Shown one piece after another: positions 7,530 through 14,226 of a stretch of 64,000 nucleotides of DNA; the first letter of the stretch is position 1, and each line of letters opens with the position of its first letter. The stretch is from Lacinutrix mariniflava (GTDB lineage: Bacteria > Bacteroidota > Bacteroidia > Flavobacteriales > Flavobacteriaceae): NCBI RefSeq assembly GCF_001418015.1, contig NZ_LIQG01000020.1, positions 62,001 to 126,000 of the forward strand. The letters run 5' to 3'. Below the pieces are notes generated by a model. That model did not search any database. It was given only the letters and a program-made list of their open reading frames with translations, and was not told the origin of the DNA. Position numbers and translations under genes: made by a program.

Positions 7530-8162
7530 ATGAAAAATTTAATAATATTAACCTTAACTGTATTTACATTTTTATCTTGCAAAGCACAACAACCTATAAT
7601 AGCCTTATATAATGGAACAGATTATTTGGATACATATAATGCTTATTATAAAGATATTGATGGAGATTTAACTAAAATTGTAGGTACTTGGAAATACGTA
7701 AATGGTAATGAAGTTTTTAAACTTATAATTAAAAAAAAGGAGCAAAAATTGCTCACTCCTTCAGGTAGAAATATAACCTTTTACAAAGATGTTTTGTACG
7801 GAGAATATGAATACATAGACTTAAATGGCAATGAAATAATTAACACTCTTAATGAGATTGATTCTCAAACAGATGTTTCTGAAAACTCTATTTATGGTGG
7901 TTATATAAAAGGAGCTTCGGATAATCCACCTTGCGAAAATTGCGAGCCAGATGAGCGTATAGCAAAAGTATTGATAGAAGATCCTTCAAGAACTTATTTG
8001 TTTTATAATATGTCGATTAGACATTTTCCTGGCGAGATTTCATTAGGAACTACTGAACAAATTAAAATTAAAATTGATAGAGAAGATTATTCAGATATTC
8101 CAGAAGGTCAACCTGATAACGATAGAATACCGCTTGTAGAACTTACACTTGAAAAACAATAA
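7530..8162 (+). CDS. cassette protein, DUF6705-like lipoprotein
   Basis: 210 aa. A hydrophobic N-terminus ends in FLSC, then KAQQP, a typical flavobacterial lipoprotein signal with Cys at residue 17. The mature chain has a GTWKYVNG segment, a beta-rich lipocalin-like pattern and a CENCEPDER segment around residue 137. The overall layout resembles the uncharacterised flavobacterial family DUF6705; I am not certain. It lies 13 bp behind the 512-aa lipoprotein gene inside the same cassette, so the two probably form a transcription unit and move together. It ends 7 bp before the next repeat arm. Confidence 0.65.
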   Translation: MKNLIILTLTVFTFLSCKAQQPIIALYNGTDYLDTYNAYYKDIDGDLTKIVGTWKYVNGNEVFKLIIKKKEQKLLTPSGRNITFYKDVLYGEYEYIDLNGNEIINTLNEIDSQTDVSENSIYGGYIKGASDNPPCENCEPDERIAKVLIEDPSRTYLFYNMSIRHFPGEISLGTTEQIKIKIDREDYSDIPEGQPDNDRIPLVELTLEKQ

Positions 8163-8168
8163 AAAAAC

Positions 8169-8306
8169 TAACCACAACCACGTATATAAAAAATAGCAGA
8201 TAAGAGGTAAACTTAAAGTTTATTTCTTAACTGCTATCTTTGTTTTACAATCGAAAAGTAATACATTTAAATCTGCTACTTTTCATATACAAATACGTTG
8301 CCGTCC
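8169..8306 (+). repeat. attC-like site 7 (variant subtype)
   Basis: Left arm TAACCACAAC (8169-8178) pairs with the start of cassette 7 (GTTGGTGGTTA, 5913-5923) with one bulged base. Inner arms GTATATAAAAAATAGCAG and CTGCTACTTTTCATATAC. The central palindrome is AAACTTAAAGTTT. Right spacer AAATAC, then core GTTGCCGTCC of cassette 8 (8297-8306). The inner sequence differs strongly from the common type but the pairing is kept. Confidence 0.75.
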
Positions 8307-8570
8307 ATTGCTCACTCGCCTCAAAAAACGGTAATTCACTCAAAAGTTAATAAAAATAAATAACGGTTTCCGATACATTAATTGCGCAATCTTTGCGTAC
8401 GACTGACCTCACTTCCACGCAATCTTTGTTAAACCGATTTACCAAGCTTTGCGTAACTGTTGAGCCGATAAAATAAAATGGATTCCAATTTATAATTTAC
8501 GCAATCTTTACTAATCCGATTTACCAAGCTTTACGTAACTCTTAAGCCGATAAAATAATTCCTGTAACGT
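8307..8570 (+). other. ORF-less cassette 8
   Basis: Bounded by GTTGCCGTCC (8297) and ACGGCAAC (8571-8578). No convincing reading frame. It is dominated by two 60-bp direct repeats and a related shorter segment upstream (GCGCAATCTTTGCGTA, about 8384-8399). TACGACTGA followed by CACGC (8398-8420) recurs in the other ORF-less cassette. A structured RNA or protein-binding array is possible; function unknown. Confidence 0.5.
8417..8558 (+). repeat. two 60-bp direct repeats inside cassette 8
   Basis: Copy 1 at 8417-8476 and copy 2 at 8499-8558 match at about 54 of 60 positions, separated by 22 bp. Both begin ACGCAATCTTT, contain CCGATTTACCAAGCTTT and end AGCCGATAAAATAA. Copy 1 can form a stem ACGCAA/TTGCGT across its first two-thirds; copy 2 keeps most of it. 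Confidence 0.8.
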
Positions 8571-8707
8571 ACGGCAACATTGTATAAAAATAATGCTTAA
8601 TTTAGTCCTTAAACAATGTAAGTGCTTCTTTTGCCAGCTTCTGATTTTCCTACGGAAAATCCCAGCAAGCAAAAACGCACTATCCTTATACGTAACCGTT
8701 ACCTGCA
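8571..8707 (+). repeat. attC-like site 8 (variant subtype)
   Basis: Left arm ACGGCAAC (8571-8578) pairs with GTTGCCGT of the cassette 8 start; this is the shortest arm of the series (8 pairs, then a mismatch). Inner arms GTATAAAAATAATGC and GCACTATCCTTATAC. Central hairpin ATTTTCC/GGAAAAT. Spacers are ATT and GTAACC. Next core GTTACCTGCA at 8698-8707. Confidence 0.75.
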
Positions 8708-8731
8708 AGCTAAAAAAAATCCGAACTACAA

Positions 8732-9433
8732 ATGAAATCAAGAACTGAAATTGAACAATATTATAAAACTGGAAAAAGATTTTTCAGGAATATTGATTTT
8801 AATTTTGGACAAAGTTTTGAAAACTCGAATTTTGAAAACGCAATTTTTGAATTCTGCTACTTTGGAATTGAATTTAATAATTCAAATTTTAGAAATGCCA
8901 AATTTTTAGAATGCAATATGAAATCAACGAATTTCACAAACTGCGATTTCTCTAATGCTGAAATTAAAGAAAATTTAATGGAAGGGATTAACTTTAAAGG
9001 TTCTAATATTTCAAATTTAATATTCGAGAATAATATTAGTTATGGAGCAAAAGTCAAATTAAATTCTGAAACGTTAGAAATTGAATATAACATTCACAAA
9101 CTGAATTATGAACTATATGAATTTATACCTGAATTTGAGGAAATTTCTGACCATTCAAATGACGAACATTTATACTCTGTATTTGGAGATTTGAGTATTG
9201 TCCTTGCAAAAGAAATTATAGAAAATGAAAATCTGACTAAATTAATAACGGATTCTTTTAAGTTTTTTAATTATTTAAGCGATAAGAAGGATAAAGAAAT
9301 TGATAACTTATTAATTGTGGGAATTTACGAAGGAATATATCATTCTGGAAAATGTAATGAAATTGCGAAGAAGTTATTAAATAAAAAGGCAATAAATACA
9401 TATGAATTTAATTTAGAAAAGTGGAAAAAATAA
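8732..9433 (+). CDS. pentapeptide-repeat cassette protein
   Basis: 233 aa, cytosolic. Residues about 18-95 show pentapeptide repeats with Phe or Leu every fifth position (SNFEN, AIFEF, SNFRN, AKFLE, TNFTN, CDFSN, INFKG), which fold into a right-handed quadrilateral beta-helix. The C-terminal 140 residues are helical and charged and unlike the repeat part; I do not recognise them. Pentapeptide proteins include gyrase-protecting factors and effectors, but nothing here points to one of these. Only gene of cassette 9; the ATG lies 24 bp after the core and the stop 7 bp before the repeat arm. Confidence 0.75.
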   Translation: MKSRTEIEQYYKTGKRFFRNIDFNFGQSFENSNFENAIFEFCYFGIEFNNSNFRNAKFLECNMKSTNFTNCDFSNAEIKENLMEGINFKGSNISNLIFENNISYGAKVKLNSETLEIEYNIHKLNYELYEFIPEFEEISDHSNDEHLYSVFGDLSIVLAKEIIENENLTKLITDSFKFFNYLSDKKDKEIDNLLIVGIYEGIYHSGKCNEIAKKLLNKKAINTYEFNLEKWKK

Positions 9434-9440
9434 TAAAGCC

Positions 9441-9579
9441 TGCAGGTAACACCGTGTATAATTTATTGCTTGTAATCGCTTACTTACGAAAGTCCTTTGG
9501 GACTTTCTTGGTTCGTGTTTTATTTACTAAATTTACTGCTTAACCACGCAACAAACCATACACAACAACGTTACCACAC
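9441..9579 (+). repeat. attC-like site 9
   Basis: Left arm TGCAGGTAAC (9441-9450) is the exact complement of the cassette 9 start (GTTACCTGCA, 8698-8707). Inner arms GTGTATAATTTATTGC and GCAACAAACCATACAC. Central hairpin GAAAGTCC/GGACTTTC. Right spacer AACAAC, then core GTTACCACAC of cassette 10 (9570-9579). Confidence 0.8.
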
Positions 9580-9643
9580 ATGAAAAAATAAGAAAATGGC
9601 ATAATAATTGAATTAATAAAGAAAATCAGAAAAAACCTTATTT

Positions 9644-10129
9644 ATGAACAAGTTAAAATTACCAATAACACTTACTTTTTTATTAATTCTTTTTATAGCA
9701 TGTAGTAATGATGATGAAGATAATTCATATGAAATATATACGATTGAAGATTTAAATTTACTACATAATAATAGCTCTAAAACATGGGAATTAGAAGCCT
9801 ACTATCAGAACTACGATAATTGGATAAGTGATCAAAATGATTGTTTTATTGATGATAGTTACATTTTTAAAACAGATAATGAGGTAGAAGTAATTAGTGG
9901 AAATGAAAATTGTTATTTTGGTAATTCAGAAATTGCCGAAGCAAGCTATGATTTTTATGAAGAACAAGGGGAAGTTTGGTTGACTATGATTCGGGGGGAA
10001 ATAACAGATAATCTTGTTAATAGTACATCGTTTTCATTAAAATTAATCGAGTTAAAAGAAGATAGAATGGTATTTTCTACTGGAGATAAAAGAGATTATA
10101 AAAAAGCTTTAATTTTCGTAAAAAACTAA
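9644..10129 (+). CDS. cassette lipoprotein, lipocalin-like
   Basis: 161 aa. ATG at 9644, 64 bp after the cassette core. Lipoprotein signal with FIAC, Cys near residue 20, then the acidic SNDDEDN stretch common after flavobacterial lipobox cysteines. The mature part has a SSKTWELEAYYQN segment and alternating beta strands with Trp and Tyr, and ends in KRDYKKALIFVK. This resembles the lipocalin-like domain of small Bacteroidota lipoproteins, whose roles are mostly unknown. Sole gene of cassette 10, the last complete unit of the array. Confidence 0.7.
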   Translation: MNKLKLPITLTFLLILFIACSNDDEDNSYEIYTIEDLNLLHNNSSKTWELEAYYQNYDNWISDQNDCFIDDSYIFKTDNEVEVISGNENCYFGNSEIAEASYDFYEEQGEVWLTMIRGEITDNLVNSTSFSLKLIELKEDRMVFSTGDKRDYKKALIFVKN

Positions 10130-10134
10130 AAAAC

Positions 10135-10273
10135 GTGTGGTAACACCGTGTATAATTAATTGCTTGGTCACTGCCGACTTACGAACATTCCTGCGGAATA
10201 TTCTATCTGTGATTTATTTGCTAAATTATTTGCTTAACCACGCAACTAACCATACACAATCACGTTGCCGTCC
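10135..10273 (+). repeat. attC-like site 10 (last recognisable)
   Basis: Left arm GTGTGGTAAC (10135-10144) is the exact complement of the cassette 10 start (GTTACCACAC, 9570-9579). Inner arms GTGTATAATTAATTGC and GCAACTAACCATACAC. The central hairpin GAACATTCC/GGAATATTC has one C.A pair. Right spacer AATCAC, then GTTGCCGTCC at 10264-10273, the same 10 bases that start cassette 8. No matching end was found downstream. Confidence 0.8.
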
Positions 10274-10495
10274 ATTGTGACCCGTCCTGAAATAAGACTA
10301 CATATTTTTTTAATCATTATATATAGAATCCACAGAGCAAATAGACGCCACAATAAATTTTTAAAATTAAAAAGCTTAACCGAACTTACAATCGGTAAAC
10401 ACACAAAGAGCGAGCTTTGTAAACTCTACTCTATCACTCCCACAACTGTGAACGTGTGGATTAAAAGCACAATTGTTAAAACTTATTATACTTAA
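10265..10495 (+). pseudogene. fragment of a transposase-type helix-turn-helix protein
   Basis: The frame to the stop at 10495 encodes a C-terminal segment SELCKLYSITPTTVNVWIKS that looks like the helix-turn-helix of IS3-type OrfA proteins (sensing helix, turn, recognition helix with VxxWIK). The upstream part is not protein-like and begins within the core sequence, and the chain stops right after the helix. I read it as a remnant; a very small regulator is less likely. Confidence 0.35.
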
Positions 10496-10885
10496 TGAAG
10501 TTTATGCATCATATATAACTTATATCCAAACTAAAAGGTTTTTACTATCCGCATTTCATAACGGGAATTCTGAAAAAACTAATACGTAATGTCAGTCCTA
10601 ATTTAGAATTAAAAGGATATTAGAGAACACCTAATAGGCGCTGTTTATATAGCTATAAACATTAAAAAACTACTCATCATTACTTCGTTCATTCCATTAA
10701 CACTTCTAGTCAGAAAGAGGAATTCAATATTATGTCAATAGATACAGACAAATTTTAAAAGAAAAATAATAGTATAACTGAAGTAAGATTACCATTAGAC
10801 TTTAAACACCTAATACGTTATATAAATTATCTTCTAAATTCAATTTTAAGGTGTAGATATATTGAAACCACGGCACTCATAAAAT
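10274..10885. other. degraded right boundary of the cassette array
   Basis: About 610 bp with no intact gene apart from a short helix-turn-helix fragment (next entry). The first bases after the core (ATTG) match the start of cassette 8, then the sequence diverges. Short frames interrupted by stops, AT-rich DNA and no further fold-back repeat suggest decayed mobile DNA joining the array to the chromosome. Confidence 0.5.
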
Positions 10886-11512
10886 TTAAACCACATATAA
10901 ATATACCATCAAAAAGTGACAGGCAGCTCCAGCTAATACAAACAAGTGCCAAATTACATGGTAAAACATTTTCTTTTCTAGAGCATAAAAAACAATACCT
11001 ATTGTATAAGCCGCTCCTCCAAGCATTAATAACGTAATCCCTTCTGGAGGCATTATGTTTTTTAATTCAGAAAAATCGAAAACAATTAGCCAACCCATTA
11101 CTAAATATAATAATGTTGAGAATACATTAAATCTTCCTGTAAAAAATAGTTTTAAAACCACTCCAAAAGCTGCGATTCCCCATACAGTTGCAAATAAAGT
11201 CCAACCTAAGCTATGCTCTAAAGTTATAAGTAAAACAGGTGTATACGTTCCTGCAATAAGCAAATAGATACTAATATGATCTATTACCCTAAATTTATGT
11301 TTATACTTTTCGTTTTTAACATAATGATATGCTGTTGAAGCAGAGAACAAAATAATTATAGATAAACCATAAATAACAACACTTATTAAACTATAAGTAG
11401 TTTTATTAGTATCTTTTAATATAAGTAAAACTAAGGCTATAACTCCAAATATGGCTCCTAAACCATGGGTTATAGTGTTCCATAGTTCTTCGCGTTCCGT
11501 TTGTATGCGCAT
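10886..11512 (-). CDS. trhA: hemolysin III family (TrhA/PAQR-type) membrane protein
   Basis: 208 aa with seven predicted membrane segments, the standard size for bacterial PAQR-type hemolysin III proteins. Family signatures are present: EELWNTITHGLGA near the N-terminus (conserved Glu and His), SASTAYHYVK in the middle, FRVIDHISIYLLIAGTYTP, and VIWHLFVLAGAACHF at the C-terminus with the last metal-site histidines. Members sit in the inner membrane and are linked to lipid or membrane-energetics homeostasis; the haemolysin name is historical. The gene stands at the left edge of the core chromosome next to the decayed array end, with the DUF4294 gene 40 bp upstream on the same strand. Confidence 0.88.
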   Translation of the reverse strand: MRIQTEREELWNTITHGLGAIFGVIALVLLILKDTNKTTYSLISVVIYGLSIIILFSASTAYHYVKNEKYKHKFRVIDHISIYLLIAGTYTPVLLITLEHSLGWTLFATVWGIAAFGVVLKLFFTGRFNVFSTLLYLVMGWLIVFDFSELKNIMPPEGITLLMLGGAAYTIGIVFYALEKKMFYHVIWHLFVLAGAACHFLMVYLYVV

Positions 11513-11552
11513 GTATAATTTAGATTTTTGTTCTATTAATTTTGTTTTTCCC

Positions 11553-12215
11553 CTAATTTAACCATTTATTGGTTAGCTCGAAAAAATCAAAATCTAAAGC
11601 AGATTCCTGTTTTTCTAATATTTCATTTTGAAAATTACGTTGTAAAATATCTTCAATTAAATAATCTTCTTTAACATTCTCCGGATCAAATTCTCGTTTT
11701 AAAGAGATATTAAACAAACTAGCGGTATTATTAAACCAAAAGGCTCTCCACCCATTTCTTAATTCTTTAATAAGCGTAAATGTTGTTTTTCCTGTTTGTC
11801 TATGAATTAACTTAATAAGTATCTGTCCTTCTGTTTTTGTCATTTTTTTTAATTCCGCAGAAAATTCACTTTCAATATATTTCTGAACTTTCTTAGCATA
11901 ACGCTTTTGCTTTCTTTTCGAGTCCAAAGTTGCTAGTTGCCTAGTTAACGAATCTAATCTATCGGCAGCCATTTTAGCATAAGGATAAACCTTTAATGTT
12001 TTTCGTCTTAAAATATAATAGCGTCTTCTATTTTCTTTACTATCAAATTTAAGTTTATGCAATAGCATAACCTCCTCAAGATCTATGGCTTTACGCGGAA
12101 TAGAATCGCCATCAATGATCATGTATTCTACATGTATTGAATCTTGTTCTATTTCTTGGATTTGTCCAAAAATCAACAATGGAAACACTAATAAAAGTGG
12201 TAAAATATACTTCAT
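11553..12215 (-). CDS. DUF4294 domain-containing protein
   Basis: 220 aa. The cleavable signal peptide (residues 1-17, ending IFGQ) points to export. The segment RRYYILRRKTLKVYPYAK, the following charged helix and the KMTKTEGQILIKLIHRQTGKTTF stretch are characteristic of DUF4294, a family I know only from Bacteroidota and without assigned function. The C-terminal 35 residues are acidic and variable. It lies 40 bp upstream of the trhA-like gene on the same strand and divergent from the M42 peptidase gene. Confidence 0.8.
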   Translation of the reverse strand: MKYILPLLLVFPLLIFGQIQEIEQDSIHVEYMIIDGDSIPRKAIDLEEVMLLHKLKFDSKENRRRYYILRRKTLKVYPYAKMAADRLDSLTRQLATLDSKRKQKRYAKKVQKYIESEFSAELKKMTKTEGQILIKLIHRQTGKTTFTLIKELRNGWRAFWFNNTASLFNISLKREFDPENVKEDYLIEDILQRNFQNEILEKQESALDFDFFELTNKWLN

Positions 12216-12339
12216 ATAAAATATTATACTAAAACCATTCCAAAAAAAATTAACGGTTTCTCACAAAATTAATAATTATACTATTCTTAACTATTAAATA
12301 ACTACGATTATTGTTATTTTAGTACAAAATTAAAAAACA

Positions 12340-13428
12340 ATGGCAGAAAAGAGCATACTTAACAAAAAGTCTATGGACTTTTTAGAGAAATATTTAAACA
12401 ACGCTTCACCAACAGGTTACGAATGGGATGGGCAAAAAATATGGATGGATTACCTTAAGCCTTATGTAGATGAGTTTTTTACAGATACTTATGGTACTGC
12501 TGTTGGTGTAATTAATCCAGAAGCAAAATACAAAGTCGTTATTGAAGGTCATGCCGATGAGATTTCGTGGTATGTAAATTACATAGACGACAAAGGTTTA
12601 ATTTATGTGGTAAGAAATGGTGGTAGTGATCATCAAATTGCACCAAGTAAAGTGGTAAATATTCATACTAAAAATGGTATTGTTAAAGGTGTTTTTGGCT
12701 GGCCTGCAATACATACAAGAAGTAAAGCAAAAGAGCAAGCACCAAAACCAGATAATATTTTTATAGACTGTGGTTGTAAAACTAAAGCCGAAGTTGAGGA
12801 ACTTGGTGTGCATATTGGTTGCGTAATTACATATCCAGATGAATTCCATATTTTAAACAAAAACAATTTTGTTTGTCGTGCTTTAGATAACAGAATGGGT
12901 GGTTTTATGATTGCTGAAGTGGCCCGTTTACTTAAAGAGAATAAGAAGACATTACCTTTTGGTCTTTACATTACAAATTCTGTACAAGAAGAAATTGGGT
13001 TACGTGGTGCGCAAATGATTACTGAAACGATTAAGCCAAACGTGGCTATTGTTACAGATGTTACACACGATACAACTACTCCAATGATTGATATGAAAGT
13101 TCAAGGTGAAGTAGAAATTGGTAAAGGTCCAGTTATTGCTTACGCTCCGGCTGTACAACAAAAATTACGTGATTTAATTACAGATACGGCAGACGCTAAC
13201 AAAATACCGTTTCAACGTGCTGCCTTATCTCGTGCTACAGGAACAGACACAGACGCCTTTGCTTATAGTAATGGTGGTGTTGCTTCTGCATTAATATCTT
13301 TACCGTTACGTTACATGCATACAACAGTAGAAACTGTGCATAGAGACGATGTTGAAAATGTGATTAAACTAATTTATGAAACATTATTAAAAATTGAAGA
13401 TGGTGAAACGTTTAGCTACTTTAAATAA
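12340..13428 (+). CDS. M42 family metallopeptidase (glutamyl aminopeptidase type)
   Basis: 362 aa, cytosolic, full length for the family. Visible zinc-site motifs in order: EGHADEISW (first His/Asp, about residue 70), RALDNRMGG (bridging Asp, about 182), QEEIGLRGAQ (catalytic and ligand Glu pair, about 217), DVTHDTTTP (about 240) and MHTTVETVH near the C-terminus (last His). M42 enzymes form large tetrahedral aminopeptidase particles that trim peptides; the family is often misnamed endoglucanase. Monocistronic: it is followed by a strong intrinsic terminator at 13464. The upstream region is AT-rich; the divergent DUF4294 gene starts 125 bp away. Confidence 0.92.
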   Translation: MAEKSILNKKSMDFLEKYLNNASPTGYEWDGQKIWMDYLKPYVDEFFTDTYGTAVGVINPEAKYKVVIEGHADEISWYVNYIDDKGLIYVVRNGGSDHQIAPSKVVNIHTKNGIVKGVFGWPAIHTRSKAKEQAPKPDNIFIDCGCKTKAEVEELGVHIGCVITYPDEFHILNKNNFVCRALDNRMGGFMIAEVARLLKENKKTLPFGLYITNSVQEEIGLRGAQMITETIKPNVAIVTDVTHDTTTPMIDMKVQGEVEIGKGPVIAYAPAVQQKLRDLITDTADANKIPFQRAALSRATGTDTDAFAYSNGGVASALISLPLRYMHTTVETVHRDDVENVIKLIYETLLKIEDGETFSYFK

Positions 13429-13463
13429 AAGAAGCAATAGTAATTTTTAATAACAAATAACAA

Positions 13464-13499
13464 CGTCATTACTTCAAAATAAAGTAATGGCGTTTTTTT
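13464..13499 (+). terminator. intrinsic terminator after the M42 peptidase gene
   Basis: Stem CGTCATTACTT / AAGTAATGGCG (one G.T pair) with a short loop, followed by seven T. It lies 35 bp after the stop and contains the most upstream in-frame ATG of the next gene, which argues against that start. Confidence 0.85.
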
Positions 13500-13504
13500 C
13501 TATT

Positions 13505-14059
13505 ATGACAGAAGAATACATTGATATAGTATCAAAAACAGGGAAACCAACCGGTGAATCTGTTTTAAAGAGCGAAATACACAGCAAAGGACATTACCAT
13601 AATACAGTACACATTTGGTTTTATACTAATGAAGGTGAAGTTTTACTAGCACAACGTGCAGCTTCGAAAGTTATTTATCCTCTACTTTGGGATGTTAGCG
13701 TTGCTGGACATATAGATGCAGGTGAAACTATAAAAGCTGGTGCTATTCGTGAAATTAAAGAAGAAATAGGATTAAAAATTAAAAAGAAGAAGTTAAAAAA
13801 AATAGGTGTTTTTGAATGTTTTCAGTCTTATCCTAACGGCATTATAGACAATGAATTCCATCACACCTTTATAGCTGAATTTGAAGGATTCCTATCCGAC
13901 TTAGTGCTTCAAGAAGAAGAAGTTGAAGCTATCAAACTAGTAAGTATGTACGATTTTCATGAGTTATTAGAAAACTCTGCAACTAATGGTCATTTTGTTG
14001 CAAGTAACAACGATTATTACCATAAAGTAATCGAAGCTATTTTAGCAAAAATAACTTAG
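13505..14059 (+). CDS. NUDIX hydrolase, YfcD/IDI-like
   Basis: 184 aa from the ATG at 13505. A longer start at 13487 falls inside the terminator hairpin and is rejected. The NUDIX box GHIDAGETIKAGAIREIKEE is intact (around residues 69-90), with the GLK following. The N-terminal GHYHNTVHIWFY and LLAQRAASK segments match the isopentenyl-diphosphate-isomerase-like group of NUDIX enzymes such as YfcD, whose substrates are nucleoside-diphosphate derivatives or unknown. The lower half of the chain carries a FHHTFIAEFEG beta segment typical of that group. Cytosolic; no operon partner. Confidence 0.88.
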   Translation: MTEEYIDIVSKTGKPTGESVLKSEIHSKGHYHNTVHIWFYTNEGEVLLAQRAASKVIYPLLWDVSVAGHIDAGETIKAGAIREIKEEIGLKIKKKKLKKIGVFECFQSYPNGIIDNEFHHTFIAEFEGFLSDLVLQEEEVEAIKLVSMYDFHELLENSATNGHFVASNNDYYHKVIEAILAKIT

Positions 14060-14076
14060 TATTGGTTAAAAATAAT

Positions 14077-14122
14077 GTCACTTCGAGTGATGCTGAAGTA
14101 TGAAGCATTGTAGCGAGAAGTC
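14077..14122 (+). repeat. REP-like element, single copy
   Basis: GTCACTTCGAGTGAT...GAAGTATGAAGCATTGTAGCGAGAAG: the same family as the tandem array at 35281-35896, and as inverted copies near 47125 and 56616. It lies between the NUDIX and PrsW genes. Dispersed intergenic repeats of this type are frequent in flavobacterial genomes. Confidence 0.7.
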
Positions 14123-14226
14123 ATTTTTAATACAAATGTTCTCAATAAAAAATTTCAAAAAAAGCAATTTCACTCGAACTTACATAAACGTATACTTTTA
14201 CTGAAATTATTTACTAAATTCGCCTC

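Larger units (their letters stand above)
1..10273 (+). mobile_element. integron-like gene cassette array (right-hand part)
   Basis: Ten consecutive units separated by ten related fold-back repeats of 136-140 bp. Each unit starts GTT plus 7 bases that are reverse-complementary to the end of the same unit, just before the next repeat; for example GTTGGGCGTA at 3408 and TACGCCCAAC at 4077, or GTTACCTGCA at 8698 and TGCAGGTAAC at 9441. That is the core/inverse-core relation of integron cassettes. Using a G/TT crossover, the units run to 698, 1674, 2325, 3408, 4206, 5913, 8297, 8698, 9570 and 10264. All cassette genes lie on the + strand; only the inserted transposase is on the - strand. The window opens inside the first unit's core (GGCAAC after a presumed GTT), so the array continues to the left. 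No integrase is visible, and few cores fit the classical GTTRRRY consensus, so this may be a distinct or integrase-distant system. Confidence 0.8.

Noticed and set aside
8511-8741. Minus-strand 76-codon frame across site 8
   Set aside because: It runs through the repeat and the direct repeats of the ORF-less cassette, with no start context or protein-like composition.
572-10273. Fold-back repeats as simple intrinsic terminators or MITEs
   Set aside because: Terminators or MITEs would not have flanks that match the far end of the following gene unit, nor a 10-base arm that is specific to each unit. No target duplications flank the repeats.
1-10273. Anti-phage defence island
   Set aside because: No recognised defence genes (nucleases, helicases, toxins with partners) were seen among the cassette genes; the cargo is mostly lipoproteins of unknown role.
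13487-13504. Upstream ATG for the NUDIX gene
   Set aside because: It lies in the 3' arm of the terminator of the preceding gene.
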